A stretch of DNA of 64,000 bases. Origin: an uncultured Paraprevotella sp. GTDB lineage: Bacteria; Bacteroidota; Bacteroidia; Bacteroidales; Bacteroidaceae. Within the stretch, counting starts at the first letter, position 1. Each line of letters opens with the position of its first letter. Where the stretch lies: NCBI GenBank assembly GCA_944320775.1, contig CALUIV010000010.1, positions 1-64,000 of the forward strand. Reading direction: 5' to 3'. The translations under genes and the position numbers were made by a program. Below the pieces are notes generated by a model. That model was not told the DNA's origin. It saw only the letters and a program-made list of their open reading frames with translations, and did not search any database. Shown here in pieces: positions 44,064 through 53,705 of this stretch.

Positions 44064-45407
44064 ATGTCAGAGGTTGAAAGATCAGAAAATCAGGAACTTT
44101 TGTTGCGGCGAAAGCTGGATTTGTTATTGCGTACTGGACAATTGTTGGTAGAAAGTGCTGCTGATACTAATAGAATTGTGCGAAACATGAATCGGGTAGC
44201 TGCATTTTTGGGCTTGCCAGAAGAGAAATTGCACATTGATGTTAGTTACACCATGCTTATGGTTAATGTCAGTGATGAATCACACTCATATTCCAAATTT
44301 CAGAAATGTGAAAAGCATGGAATTAATATGACCGCAATTTCTGCTGTCAGCAAATTGTCGTGGCGGGCGATAGAACAGGATTATTCCTTGGACCAATATG
44401 AAAAGGAACTGGAAGAAATTAAAAATAAGAAAAGAAACTTTGTTCCTTATCTGGTAGCAATTGGAGCAGGATTTGCGTGTGGCGGTTTTTGTAAATTATT
44501 CGGCTGTGATTGGATTGCTTTTTTCCTGGCTTCGCTTTGTGCGTTTGTTGGTTTCCGGGTACGGGCTCGACTGATTGAGTTTGGTGTAAATGTTTATATG
44601 AGTATTGCTATATCAGCCTTTGTTGCTACTTGTTTGGCATTTTTGACCAGTCTGTTGGGGTGGTCGTCAACACCGCATCATCCGATGTTGGCTTGTGCCT
44701 TGTATATTGTTCCAGGAGTGCCTTTGATTAATTTTGTTGATGACATGATAGACAATTATATTATGGTTGGTGTAACTCGTGCCATCAATACGTTATTAAT
44801 GGTTTCGGCAATGGCTTTTGGTATTGTTTTGGCCTTGAAAGTTGCAAATGTAGCCGATTTTACTACATTGAGTATTGTGCCTCATAGTTCTTATTTTGTT
44901 TATGCCATAGCTGCGGCTATCTCTGCAATGGGTTTCTCTATGATATTCAATATACCGCGTCGTCTGTTGTGGGTAGTTGCTATTGGTGGTGCTATCGCAG
45001 TTTGTGTACGTAATTATGTGAACTTTGAGTTGGGTTTAGGTGTTGTCGTCGGATCTTTTTCTGGTGCTTTGGTTGTCAGTCTGATTGCGATTAAGGCTGT
45101 GCATTGGTTTCATGTTCCGAATCATGTTTTGACGATACCGTCTGTGATTCCGATGATTCCAGGAGTCTTGATGTATCGTATGCTTTTTGGTTTGATAAAT
45201 ATTAATGTACAAAGTATCGAGCAGGTAACTCCGTTGATTAAGGCCCTTGAGAGTGGAATTACTTCGGCAATGGTTATTTTATGTATTTCTTTGGGAGTTG
45301 CAGTTCCGAATATTTTTGCTCGTCGGTATATTGCTCAAGATCGTCGTAAATTCCTGGAGCAGGAATTGAAAAAACGTAAAGAACGTGGAAAATTTATAGA
45401 GTGGTAA
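44064..45407 (+). CDS. ThrE-family threonine/serine exporter-like protein
   Basis: 447 residues: a cytoplasmic ThrE N-domain (about 1-110, RKLDLLLRTGQLLVESAADTNRIVRNMNR), then about ten helices making the PF06738 and PF12821 halves in one chain. IVPGVPLINFVDDMID and PSVIPMIPGVLMYRM are typical. Corynebacterium ThrE exports threonine and serine; in Bacteroidetes the substrate is not known. It is monocistronic and ends in a long hairpin. Confidence 0.9.
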   Translation: MSEVERSENQELLLRRKLDLLLRTGQLLVESAADTNRIVRNMNRVAAFLGLPEEKLHIDVSYTMLMVNVSDESHSYSKFQKCEKHGINMTAISAVSKLSWRAIEQDYSLDQYEKELEEIKNKKRNFVPYLVAIGAGFACGGFCKLFGCDWIAFFLASLCAFVGFRVRARLIEFGVNVYMSIAISAFVATCLAFLTSLLGWSSTPHHPMLACALYIVPGVPLINFVDDMIDNYIMVGVTRAINTLLMVSAMAFGIVLALKVANVADFTTLSIVPHSSYFVYAIAAAISAMGFSMIFNIPRRLLWVVAIGGAIAVCVRNYVNFELGLGVVVGSFSGALVVSLIAIKAVHWFHVPNHVLTIPSVIPMIPGVLMYRMLFGLININVQSIEQVTPLIKALESGITSAMVILCISLGVAVPNIFARRYIAQDRRKFLEQELKKRKERGKFIEW

Positions 45408-45451
45408 TCTCTATATTTATTTTTTATAAGATTCGAATATTTAATAGATAA

Positions 45452-45504
45452 AAAACAAGTCCTGTTCAATCCTTTTTGTAAGGAATAGAACAGGACTTGT
45501 TTTT
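45452..45504. terminator. bidirectional terminator (ThrE-like / flavodiiron)
   Basis: AAAACAAGTCCTGTTC and GAACAGGACTTGTTTT form a perfect 16-bp stem; a smaller CCTT/AAGG hairpin lies in the 20-base loop. It separates convergent genes. Confidence 0.88.
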
Positions 45505-45524
45505 GGGAAATACCGAGTATTCGG

Positions 45525-46691
45525 TTATTTTGCTAAAATGGCATCTGCTAATGTTTCCAATGCCAAAATGTCAGGTTGTTTCATACGGCTGCGGATCGTT
45601 ATCATCGGATCTACAATTTCCATATCTTTCATTTGTTCTACCATAGTTCTCATAACTTTACCTGCAGTAGGTGCCCATGAACCGTTTTCGATAAGTCCGA
45701 TGCGACGTTTTTGGAAATTCTTAAGTTGCAGATGATGTAAGAAATCATACATTGGCGGGAATACATTAGCATCGTATGAAGATGCAGCAAGAATTGTAGC
45801 GCTGAGACAGAATGCCTGGTCAATAGCAGAGGCCATATCGTCACGCGTCAGGTCTGCTAAAACGACCCGAGGAGCACCTTTCTCGATCAGAATGTCTGCC
45901 ATTTTCTTTGCAGCTTCGGCTGTTCCTCCATGGATGGATGCATAAGCGATAAGTACTCCTTCCTCTTCTGGTTCATAACTGCTCCATGTGTTATATAATC
46001 CAATATAGTAGCTTAAGTTGTCTTTTAGCACAGGACCATGTAACGGGCAAATATAATTGATATCCAATGTTGCAGCTTTTTTGAGCAGAGCCTGTACTTG
46101 AGCACCATATTTTCCACAAATGTTGATATAGTAGCGTCGTGCTTCGTCTTTCCACTCTTCTTCATGAGCGAGTGCACCGAATTTACCGAATCCATCTGCA
46201 GAGAAAAGTACTTTATCGAGTTGGTCATAGGTGACCATAACTTCCGGCCAGTGAACCATTGGAGCCATAAAGAACTGCAGTGTATGCTGACCTAAACTTA
46301 GGGTTTCTCCTTCTTTTACAATAACTGTACGTGATGAGAAATCTGTAGATTCAAAGAATTGTGGAAGCATTTGTGCCGCTTTGTTGCTTACGACAATCTT
46401 TAATTCTGGGTATCGTTCTGCAATATTGGCAATATTGGCTGCATGATCTGGTTCCATGTGTTGTACGACAAGGTAATCCGGGGTTTTACCTGCTAGTGCT
46501 TCCTGTAGGTTTTCTAACCATTCTGTTGTCTTACGGTTGTCTACAGTGTCCATAATGGCGATTTTCTCGTCGAGAATCAGATAAGAATTGTAAGAAACAC
46601 CATTGGGTACAACATATTGGCTTTCGAAGAGATCGATGTCTGTATCGTCTACGCCAATGTATTTGATACTTGTTGTAATGTCTGTGATCAT
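45525..46691 (-). CDS. flavodiiron protein (FprA, A-type flavoprotein)
   Basis: 388 residues from the ATG at 46691; upstream in-frame sequence has no start with family similarity. The N-terminal beta-lactamase-like domain (about 1-245) holds the diiron site: HMEPDHAAN (His-x-Glu-x-Asp-His), a His in MVHWPEVMV, an Asp in FSADGFG, and HGPVLKDN. The C-terminal flavodoxin domain (about 255-388) has IAYASIHGGTAEAAK. Flavodiiron proteins reduce O2 or NO to water or N2O. In an anaerobe the gene fits tolerance of oxygen. Its electron donor is not in the window. Confidence 0.93.
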   Translation of the reverse strand: MITDITTSIKYIGVDDTDIDLFESQYVVPNGVSYNSYLILDEKIAIMDTVDNRKTTEWLENLQEALAGKTPDYLVVQHMEPDHAANIANIAERYPELKIVVSNKAAQMLPQFFESTDFSSRTVIVKEGETLSLGQHTLQFFMAPMVHWPEVMVTYDQLDKVLFSADGFGKFGALAHEEEWKDEARRYYINICGKYGAQVQALLKKAATLDINYICPLHGPVLKDNLSYYIGLYNTWSSYEPEEEGVLIAYASIHGGTAEAAKKMADILIEKGAPRVVLADLTRDDMASAIDQAFCLSATILAASSYDANVFPPMYDFLHHLQLKNFQKRRIGLIENGSWAPTAGKVMRTMVEQMKDMEIVDPMITIRSRMKQPDILALETLADAILAK

Positions 46692-46782
46692 AGTTCTGAT
46701 GTTTTTATTATGATTAGCTTCTGCAAATATCGGTATTTTTATGCTTTTATGCAAAGGTTTGAAAAGTCATTTAGGTGTTTCG

Positions 46783-47487
46783 TCACGCGTGTCTCATTTG
46801 TTCAAGCAGCTCTTTTTGCCGTTCGCTGAGTTGTTTCGGTAATGTAACATTGAAAACGAGAATCAGATTACCTCGGGTACCATCGGGATATTGGTCACCT
46901 TTACCTTTCAGACGTACTTTGGATCCAGGTTGTGTTCCCGGCTTGATTTTTAATTTTAGTTTCTCTTTTGGAGTCTGTATCAGGATTTCGCCACCGAGCA
47001 AAGCTGTATACATATCAATGTCAACTTTGTATTCGTGGTCTGTATAAGCTGTTTGATAATTGTCTGTATTTTCAAAGTTACCGAATCCGTTAAAACTAGA
47101 GAATCCATTAAATCCGGAGTGTCCCTGCGTGGTGGTCCTTCGACTGTTTTTGGGGCCGCCAAAAAGTTGTTCGAAAAACTCGGAAAATCCGCTGTTTCCA
47201 AACTGACTGAAATCAAATCCCTCTGCACTGTTGCCCTGTGAAGCAGAATCAAATGCTTCTGCTTGTTTCCAATGTTCACCGTATTGGTCATATTTGGCTC
47301 GTTTCTCAGGGTCATTGAGTACATCGTAAGCTTCGTTTAAAGCTTGAAATTTGGCTTTAGCCTTTGGGTCATCGGGATGTAGATCAGGATGAAACTGTTT
47401 GGCTCTTTTTTTATAAGCCGTTTTAATGTCTTTTTGGGGAGTATCTTTAGGGATACCCATAATCTTGTAATAGTCTATGAATGCCAT
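46783..47487 (-). CDS. J-domain protein with a single C-terminal domain
   Basis: 234 residues from the ATG at 47487. The J domain is residues 1-70 with HPD in QFHPDLHPDD. A Gly/Phe/Asn-rich linker runs to about 150. Only one DnaJ_C-type beta-domain follows (VDIDMYTALLGGEI...IKPGTQPGSKVRLKGKG...). CbpA and DnaJ have two, so this is a shortened form and has no zinc-finger. It should activate a DnaK-type chaperone. Confidence 0.9.
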   Translation of the reverse strand: MAFIDYYKIMGIPKDTPQKDIKTAYKKRAKQFHPDLHPDDPKAKAKFQALNEAYDVLNDPEKRAKYDQYGEHWKQAEAFDSASQGNSAEGFDFSQFGNSGFSEFFEQLFGGPKNSRRTTTQGHSGFNGFSSFNGFGNFENTDNYQTAYTDHEYKVDIDMYTALLGGEILIQTPKEKLKLKIKPGTQPGSKVRLKGKGDQYPDGTRGNLILVFNVTLPKQLSERQKELLEQMRHA

Positions 47488-47539
47488 ATCAATATCTCCT
47501 TTCTGTCTTATTCTTTCAACAAAATCAGTGCCAGTCAGC

Positions 47540-47570
47540 TTGTTTTCCGCTTTTTTTATTCGTATTTTTG
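47540..47570 (+). promoter_or_regulatory. promoter of the nucleotidase-mnmD unit
   Basis: TTG (47540-47542), 20 bases, TATTTTTG (47563-47570), just before the ATG at 47587. It fixes that start, because the frame is open upstream. Confidence 0.7.
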
Positions 47571-47586
47571 CAACAAATACGAAAGA

Positions 47587-49386
47587 ATGATTATAGAACA
47601 ACAGGTGGCGGACCGGCCAGAACGTTCCGATGTGAATCAAAGCAAACCGAAACAAGGTAAACATTTGTCCAAACAAATAAAACAGATTCGTATCATGCAT
47701 ACTTCGGATGTGCATGGAGCTCTTTTTACGCATGATTTCATTGAAAATGGACCGGCAAAAGGCAGTCTGGCCAAGGTGTATGCTTTGGTTAAAAAAGAAC
47801 GTGAGCGCCAGGGAAACAATTTGATATTATTGGACGGAGGAGATGTCTTGCAAGGGCAGCCAACGGCTTATTATTATAATTTTGTTGTTCCGGAACGTCC
47901 TCATCTTGTAGCACGGGCTATGAATCTGATGGGATATGACGCTATGTGTATCGGTAATCATGATTTGGAAACAGGACATGGTGTCTATGATCGTTTCTGT
48001 AAAGAGTGTAACTTCCCGATTTTAGGTGCTAATGTTTTGGACGAAAATAGTGGAGCTCCTTATTTTACACCTTATGTCATGATAGAACGTGAGGGAGTTC
48101 GGGTTGCTGTATTGGGTTTGTTGACGGCTGCTATTCCGCATTGGTTGCCCAAAAACTTGTGGAGTGGCATGTCGGTCGAGAATATGTTGGAATCTGCCCG
48201 AAAATGGTCTGAATATATTTTAAATGTAGAAAAACCGGATTTGCTGATCGGGTTATTTCACTCCGGATGGGATGGAGGCGTACAAACCGATAAATATACG
48301 GAAAACATGGTTCGTTTAATAGCAAGCCAGGTTCCCGGTTTTGATATTATTTGTTTTGGTCATGATCATGATAAAAGAATAGAGGTGATTCGTCCGGACT
48401 GGGGAGGAAAAGTAGTTTGCGTCGGTTTATGGAGTCAGGCGGCCAGTGTCAGTATGATTGATGTGCAATTGGAATTTGAACAAGATAAACTTGTGCGTAA
48501 GAGAACAAGGGCTCAGGTTGTGAGTACGCTTTATGTACAGGATGATTCGGTCTTTGATTTTGAACGTCATTTTCAGGATGATTCTGTGGCTGTGGAGCAT
48601 TTTGTCAATAGGAGGATAGGGGCTTTCTCAAATACCGTGTATGGACAGGATGCATTTTTTGGTTCTTCTGCATTGATTGATTTTGTGCATCAGTTGCAAC
48701 TGGATATCAGTGGTGCTGATCTGTCTTTTGCTGCTCCTTCTTTTTTTGATATGGTTATACACGCCGGTGATGTATATGTGCGTGATATGTTTTCACTTTA
48801 TAAATATGAGAATATGCTTTATGTTCTTCGGATGAAAGGACATGAAATTAAGGCTATATTGGAGATGAGTTATCGGCTGTGGACGAATCGTATGACCAAC
48901 GAGGATGATCATTTGTTGTTGATTGATAATCTCTTGAATGGAGGTAAGGGGTATGGTTTTGTCAATTTGACTTTTAATTTTGATTCTGCAGCGGGTATCC
49001 GTTATCAGGTGGATGTACGAAGACCGGATGGAGAAAAGGTCCTTATTGAATGTATGGCGGATGGATCTGTTTTTGATTTGGAGCGTGAGTATCTGGTTGC
49101 CACGAATTCTTATCGGGCAAATGGCGGAGGGGAACTGTTTACAATCGGTGCCGGTTTGACCCATGAGGAACTGATGGATCGGATTGTTTGGTGCTCGGAA
49201 CGTGATTTACGTTATTATTTTATGGAATACGTAGAACGGCATGAACGAGTGTCCCTGAAGCCAATGAATCATTGGTGTTTTATTCCTGAAGATTGGGTCG
49301 CTAAAGCGACACAACGAGATAGAGAATTACTCTTTGGATGGAAGAGATTACATGAAGCGGACCGAGGAAGTAAAAATATAGACTGA
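47587..49386 (+). CDS. 5'-nucleotidase/metallophosphatase, apparently cytoplasmic
   Basis: 599 residues from the ATG at 47587. An N-terminal calcineurin-like phosphatase domain has the metal ligands in MHTSDVHGALF, LLDGGDVLQGQP, GNHDLETG and FGHDHDK. A C-terminal 5'-nucleotidase domain (about 350-560) includes NGGKGYGFVNLTF and ATNSYRANGGGELF. UshA-type enzymes are normally exported, but no signal peptide is present. It is 4 bases before mnmD. Confidence 0.88.
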   Translation: MIIEQQVADRPERSDVNQSKPKQGKHLSKQIKQIRIMHTSDVHGALFTHDFIENGPAKGSLAKVYALVKKERERQGNNLILLDGGDVLQGQPTAYYYNFVVPERPHLVARAMNLMGYDAMCIGNHDLETGHGVYDRFCKECNFPILGANVLDENSGAPYFTPYVMIEREGVRVAVLGLLTAAIPHWLPKNLWSGMSVENMLESARKWSEYILNVEKPDLLIGLFHSGWDGGVQTDKYTENMVRLIASQVPGFDIICFGHDHDKRIEVIRPDWGGKVVCVGLWSQAASVSMIDVQLEFEQDKLVRKRTRAQVVSTLYVQDDSVFDFERHFQDDSVAVEHFVNRRIGAFSNTVYGQDAFFGSSALIDFVHQLQLDISGADLSFAAPSFFDMVIHAGDVYVRDMFSLYKYENMLYVLRMKGHEIKAILEMSYRLWTNRMTNEDDHLLLIDNLLNGGKGYGFVNLTFNFDSAAGIRYQVDVRRPDGEKVLIECMADGSVFDLEREYLVATNSYRANGGGELFTIGAGLTHEELMDRIVWCSERDLRYYFMEYVERHERVSLKPMNHWCFIPEDWVAKATQRDRELLFGWKRLHEADRGSKNID

Positions 49387-49390
49387 TGAT

Positions 49391-50092
49391 ATGATTACAA
49401 AAGAAAATCAAAAGGTATTGCAACAAACTGCAGATGGAAGTTATACTTTGTTTATTCCCGAAATGGATGAACATTATCATTCAGTGAATGGAGCTGTGCA
49501 AGAATCGGAGTATGTCTTTATTCAGAAAGGGTTCGATTTTCGGCTATGTCAAGGAAGTTGCTTTCCATCTGGAATGCGTGTTCTGGAGTTTGGATTTGGT
49601 ACTGGACTTAATGCGTTGATTACATGGAAGCACGCCACTGAAAAAAGTTTATGTTCTATTCAATACTATACGATTGAGAAATATCCTTTAGATACGAATG
49701 TTGCATTAAAATTGCAATATGGACATCAGGTTTGGCCAGAAGAGAAAGATGGGTTCAGTCGGTTACATGACGCGTCATGGGATAAGGATGTGATGTTATC
49801 TGATCGTTTCCTTTTGCATAAGATCTATGGCGATTTTCGTCAGGTTGTCTTACCGGAACATATTGATCTGGTTTATTTCGATGCTTTTGCTCCAGATAAA
49901 CAACAGGGGATTTGGGAGGAAGATTTATTTCAGCGTATTTATTCAGTGATGAATCCGGGAGGAGTACTGACAACTTATTGCGCAAAGGGAACTGTACGTA
50001 GAATAATGCAAAAGGTTGGTTTTATTGTAGAACGTTTGCCAGGACCTCCAGGAAAACGGGAAATGTTGCGTGCCGTAAAAAAGTTTGAATGA
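49391..50092 (+). CDS. mnmD: tRNA 5-methylaminomethyl-2-thiouridine methyltransferase MnmD-type
   Basis: 233 residues. FGFGTGLNALITW is the SAM-binding loop, VYFDAFAPDKQQGIWEE is the MnmD signature (motif DAFAP), and CAKGTVRRIMQKVGF and PGPPGKREMLRA close the fold. It methylates the wobble uridine side chain made by MnmEG. It is the free-standing form without the MnmC1 oxidase domain. It starts 4 bases after the nucleotidase stop. Confidence 0.92.
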   Translation: MITKENQKVLQQTADGSYTLFIPEMDEHYHSVNGAVQESEYVFIQKGFDFRLCQGSCFPSGMRVLEFGFGTGLNALITWKHATEKSLCSIQYYTIEKYPLDTNVALKLQYGHQVWPEEKDGFSRLHDASWDKDVMLSDRFLLHKIYGDFRQVVLPEHIDLVYFDAFAPDKQQGIWEEDLFQRIYSVMNPGGVLTTYCAKGTVRRIMQKVGFIVERLPGPPGKREMLRAVKKFE

Positions 50093-50126
50093 TATCCTGA
50101 AAAAATACACGCAGATTAATATAAAA

Positions 50127-50187
50127 CCCCGTCACTGCAAGACTTATCAATATTGGTCCTTGTGGGATAAGTGTAGCGATGACGGGG
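50127..50187. terminator. terminator between mnmD and the FBPase gene
   Basis: CCCCGTCA pairs with TGACGGGG and, inside, ACTTATC with GATAAGT. It separates two convergent genes; T-tracts are short. Confidence 0.65.
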
Positions 50188-50195
50188 AAAGGATA

Positions 50196-52214
50196 CTAAA
50201 ATTTCTCGTATCTTTTATAAGAACGTTCTTGGATTAGTCCGTGGCGGTAGGCGTAAAGTAATTCTTTCAGTTCGTCGATCTGACTTTTTAATTCTTTGCC
50301 TTTATCCGTATCACGTACCATCATGCGTTGACTGCTTAATTCTACTAATTGGGTTGTACTGACAATGTCTGTTCCGTTTTTAATTGCTTCTTCTGCTGAA
50401 CGGAATGGTTCGTGCTGTACAAGTTGAAAACCTCGGCTATGATATACCAGAGTGTATCCTGCAATGCCGGTTGTATCATGATAGGCTTTGGCGAATCCGC
50501 CGTCGATAACCATAAGTCTGCCATTTGCTTTTACTGGCTTTTCTCCGTTCGCTGCACGTACGGGGACATGACCATTGATGATGTGTCGGTGTTTTCCATC
50601 TACCTGAAAAGCATCAAGGATCATATTGCAGATGTCTTCGTTGTCCCGCAGCTGGTAATAATAACCTTTTTCTTCTTTATATGTTTCTTTGTCTGTCAGG
50701 AAATAACGTTCGAATGTCGCCATTTTGGATTTGTCAAAAAGTGGAGAATCCGGACCACACCACAAATACCAATAATAGTCTATGGCATATTGTTTTTCTT
50801 CTGGATCTGTGTCGTTGTTGAAAGCTGACCGCATCAGTCGTCCAAGATGTTCCAGCAAGTCTCTTCCTTTGTGTTTGTTCCCGTTGATGTCGACTTCTTT
50901 GAGGGTTCCGTCTTGACAAAGTGGTATAGAGGCGTGAAATAGAAGATTTGAGTTGAAGATTCCGTAAAGGCAACCATGGGACAGAATACATTGAATATGC
51001 TTTTTGAGTTTGTCACTGACGCAGAAAGAATGATGCAGTTTTTCTACCAGTTCTTGTTCTTCTGTTGTCAGTTGGTATGGATGGGATGGGTTTAACGTTG
51101 GAAATAAAGTATCTTTCATTTCATATTCTTTACCGTTCCAAATAAATTTATTCTGTTTTATATCTATGAGTCCAAGCAGTTTCCGATTCTCCATATGCCA
51201 TTGGGGGCGTCGGTCAATCAGGGCTGCTTCAAGTTTAAATTGGATAATTGAAATGGCTTTGTGCATTTGTGCGATAAGACGTCTGGTCTTTTCGCTATGT
51301 GTTGTATCGGTTTCGTCTAAATGAGGTATGAACTGGGTACATGGATCCTGAGCGTAGGTTTCCATGGCAAATGTTGCAAGGGGAACTAAGTTGATGCCGT
51401 ATCCTTCCTCTAAGGTTGTTAAATTGCCATATCTGAGAGATAAACGCAACACGTTGGCAATACAACAATCGTTACCTGCTGCGGCACCCATCCAGAGTGC
51501 ATCGTGGTTGCCCCATTGAATATCAAAATTATGATATTGGCATAAAGTATCCATAATAATATGAGCTCCCGGACCTCTGTCGTAGATATCGCCCAATATA
51601 TGTAACTGATCTATACTCAGACGTTGGATCAGATTGCAAATAGCTGCAATGAATTCATCAGCCCTTCCCGTGGAAATGATCGTTTCGATGATTTGGTTGA
51701 AGTATGCTTGTTTGTTGTTTTCTTGAGGAGATTCATGAAGCAACTCTTCTATAATATAGGCAAACTCTTTGGGTAGAGCTTTACGGACTTTAGAACGGGT
51801 ATATTTTGAAGATACTTCCTGGCAAACTTTGACCAGTTGGTGCAGCGTAATGTTATAATAATCGTTTATATTCTTTTCGGACGCCTTTACATATTCTAGT
51901 TTTTGTTCCGGATAATAAATGAGTGAACAGAGAGAGCGGATTTCTGATTCGCGCATAGTCGTTCCATATATTTCCGTTACTTTCCGTTTAATGTTTCCGG
52001 ATGCATTTTTCAAAATATGTAGAAATGCCTCATATTCTCCATGAAGGTCAGCAACAAAATGTTCTGTACCTTTGGGGAGATTCATAATAGCTTCTAAATT
52101 AATGATTTCCGTACTAGCTGCTGCAACATTGGGGAAACTTTGTGAAAGCAGTTCTAGAATTCTTCGATCTGATTCGATTTTTTCCAGATATTCTGTGTTG
52201 TTTGTACGTGTCAT
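50196..52214 (-). CDS. fbp: fructose-1,6-bisphosphatase, class III
   Basis: 672 residues, the usual length of the FBPase_2 family of Firmicutes and Bacteroidetes. Calcineurin-like metal motifs: HFVADLHGEYEAF, ILGDIYDRGPGAH, WGNHDALWMGA and INGHVPV. It makes fructose-6-phosphate in gluconeogenesis. It is monocistronic; a -7 element (TATCTTTG, minus strand) is at 52244-52251, 30 bases upstream of the start. Confidence 0.95.
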   Translation of the reverse strand: MTRTNNTEYLEKIESDRRILELLSQSFPNVAAASTEIINLEAIMNLPKGTEHFVADLHGEYEAFLHILKNASGNIKRKVTEIYGTTMRESEIRSLCSLIYYPEQKLEYVKASEKNINDYYNITLHQLVKVCQEVSSKYTRSKVRKALPKEFAYIIEELLHESPQENNKQAYFNQIIETIISTGRADEFIAAICNLIQRLSIDQLHILGDIYDRGPGAHIIMDTLCQYHNFDIQWGNHDALWMGAAAGNDCCIANVLRLSLRYGNLTTLEEGYGINLVPLATFAMETYAQDPCTQFIPHLDETDTTHSEKTRRLIAQMHKAISIIQFKLEAALIDRRPQWHMENRKLLGLIDIKQNKFIWNGKEYEMKDTLFPTLNPSHPYQLTTEEQELVEKLHHSFCVSDKLKKHIQCILSHGCLYGIFNSNLLFHASIPLCQDGTLKEVDINGNKHKGRDLLEHLGRLMRSAFNNDTDPEEKQYAIDYYWYLWCGPDSPLFDKSKMATFERYFLTDKETYKEEKGYYYQLRDNEDICNMILDAFQVDGKHRHIINGHVPVRAANGEKPVKANGRLMVIDGGFAKAYHDTTGIAGYTLVYHSRGFQLVQHEPFRSAEEAIKNGTDIVSTTQLVELSSQRMMVRDTDKGKELKSQIDELKELLYAYRHGLIQERSYKRYEKF

Positions 52215-52383
52215 AATAATATTTTTAGATACGGATTACGAAACAAAGATAATGAGAAAAAACGAGAAAGAAATGTTTTACTGGAATTTAATATTTGTGT
52301 TCAGATTGTATCGGTGTCTGTTCCATAATTCCTTAATCAGTATTAAATAAAACATTTAGTCGGGTCAGACGGAATAAATTGGT

Positions 52384-52391
52384 TATCTTTG
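52384..52391 (+). promoter_or_regulatory. -7 element of the D15-type barrel gene
   Basis: TATCTTTG, 28 bases before the ATG at 52419. No good TTTG at -33. Confidence 0.5.
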
Positions 52392-52418
52392 CACCTAATA
52401 ATGAGATTGTAACATTTG

Positions 52419-53651
52419 ATGAGAAGAATGAATTTTTGGAGAGGCTTTTGTCTCTGCTGTATATTGACTCTTATCGGCAGCGTGCGAGTTGGGGCTCAGA
52501 CAGAATATTACGTACAGGATTCTGTTTATACTGAAACTTTTGGTAGAGTAGATTCTTTGATTACAGATACTCTTGTGGGTGACACTGTCCGACACAAATC
52601 GCATAATCCTTTTAAATGGATTGCTGATTATTTGAAAAATACAAATAAAGAAGAAAGTGACAAGCCTTTTGATTTCAGTGTCCTTCTCGGGCCGAGTTAT
52701 ACGGCAAGTACATCATTGGGATTAGGTGCGACAGCTTCCGGGTTGTACAAATGGGATCGTGATGACCCTGATCTGCCCAAATCAAATGTATCGCTTTTTG
52801 CAAATGCTACGTTAGCGGGTATGTTCAGTGTCGGATTGCGGGGAAATAACTTTCTTCCAAAGGAACGTTACCGATTGAATTATCAAATGTATGTCTATAC
52901 ATTTCCTAGTTATTTCTGGGGCATAGGATATGAAAATGGTGTACAGGATGCGAATAAGAGTAAATATGATCGTGTGAAATTTCAGTTTCGGCCTGATTTT
53001 CTGTTTCGTTTGACTCCATCCGTTTTTTTAGGTCCTTCGGCAGATGTAACTTGGATGAAAACATCTAATTTTGAAAATATCGCTTTGATAGAGGGACAGG
53101 ATACCAAGATTGTCAATGTCGGGTTGGGATTGAATTTTACTTATGATACACGTGATTTTGTCCTTAATGCCTATAGGGGTAATTATATTCGGATTGAGCA
53201 GATGAGTTATCCAAAAGCTTTTGGCAATAAATATGCGTATAGTTATACGGATTTGACTTATTGTGCTTATCGACAATTTTGGAAAACCGGTGTATTGGCT
53301 TTGGAATTACATTCTATGTTCAATTATGGTAATGTACCTTGGACCAGCTTGGCTTTGGTAGGGACACCAAATCGTATGCGAGGTTATTATGAAGGACAAT
53401 TCCGGGATAAAAATATTGTTGAAGGACAGCTAGAATTACGTCAACATATTAAAGGCAGGCATGGAGCTGTTGTGTGGGTTGGTTTTGCAAATGTGTTTCC
53501 AGAGTTTGATCGATTACAGATCCGCCATACGTTGCCAAATGGAGGTATCGGGTATCGATGGGAGTTTAAACAACGGGTAAATATACGTTTGGATTTGGGA
53601 TTTACTCGGGATGGAGCAAATTTCAGTTTTAATATAAATGAAGCATTTTGA
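52419..53651 (+). CDS. BamA/TamA-type (D15) outer membrane barrel protein, no POTRA
   Basis: 410 residues from the ATG at 52419 (the frame also has a TTG at 52416). Signal peptide (FCLCCILTLIGSVRVGA, then Q). After about 60 low-order residues the sequence is a barrel. FALVGTPNRMRGYYEGQFRDKN-like LALVGTPNRMRGYYEGQFRD near 310 is the conserved D15/Omp85 loop, and the C-terminal strand ends in Phe (FSFNINEAF). It has no room for POTRA domains. Its partner or cargo is unknown. Confidence 0.82.
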   Translation: MRRMNFWRGFCLCCILTLIGSVRVGAQTEYYVQDSVYTETFGRVDSLITDTLVGDTVRHKSHNPFKWIADYLKNTNKEESDKPFDFSVLLGPSYTASTSLGLGATASGLYKWDRDDPDLPKSNVSLFANATLAGMFSVGLRGNNFLPKERYRLNYQMYVYTFPSYFWGIGYENGVQDANKSKYDRVKFQFRPDFLFRLTPSVFLGPSADVTWMKTSNFENIALIEGQDTKIVNVGLGLNFTYDTRDFVLNAYRGNYIRIEQMSYPKAFGNKYAYSYTDLTYCAYRQFWKTGVLALELHSMFNYGNVPWTSLALVGTPNRMRGYYEGQFRDKNIVEGQLELRQHIKGRHGAVVWVGFANVFPEFDRLQIRHTLPNGGIGYRWEFKQRVNIRLDLGFTRDGANFSFNINEAF

Positions 53652-53705
53652 TCATTGATGCGATGAAATTTGCCAAATTGTAATCATTGAATAAAAACAA
53701 AAAAT

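Noticed and set aside
47389..47586. N-terminal extension of the nucleotidase
   Set aside because: It runs antisense through the J-domain gene and across the promoter at 47540-47570; it has no family similarity.
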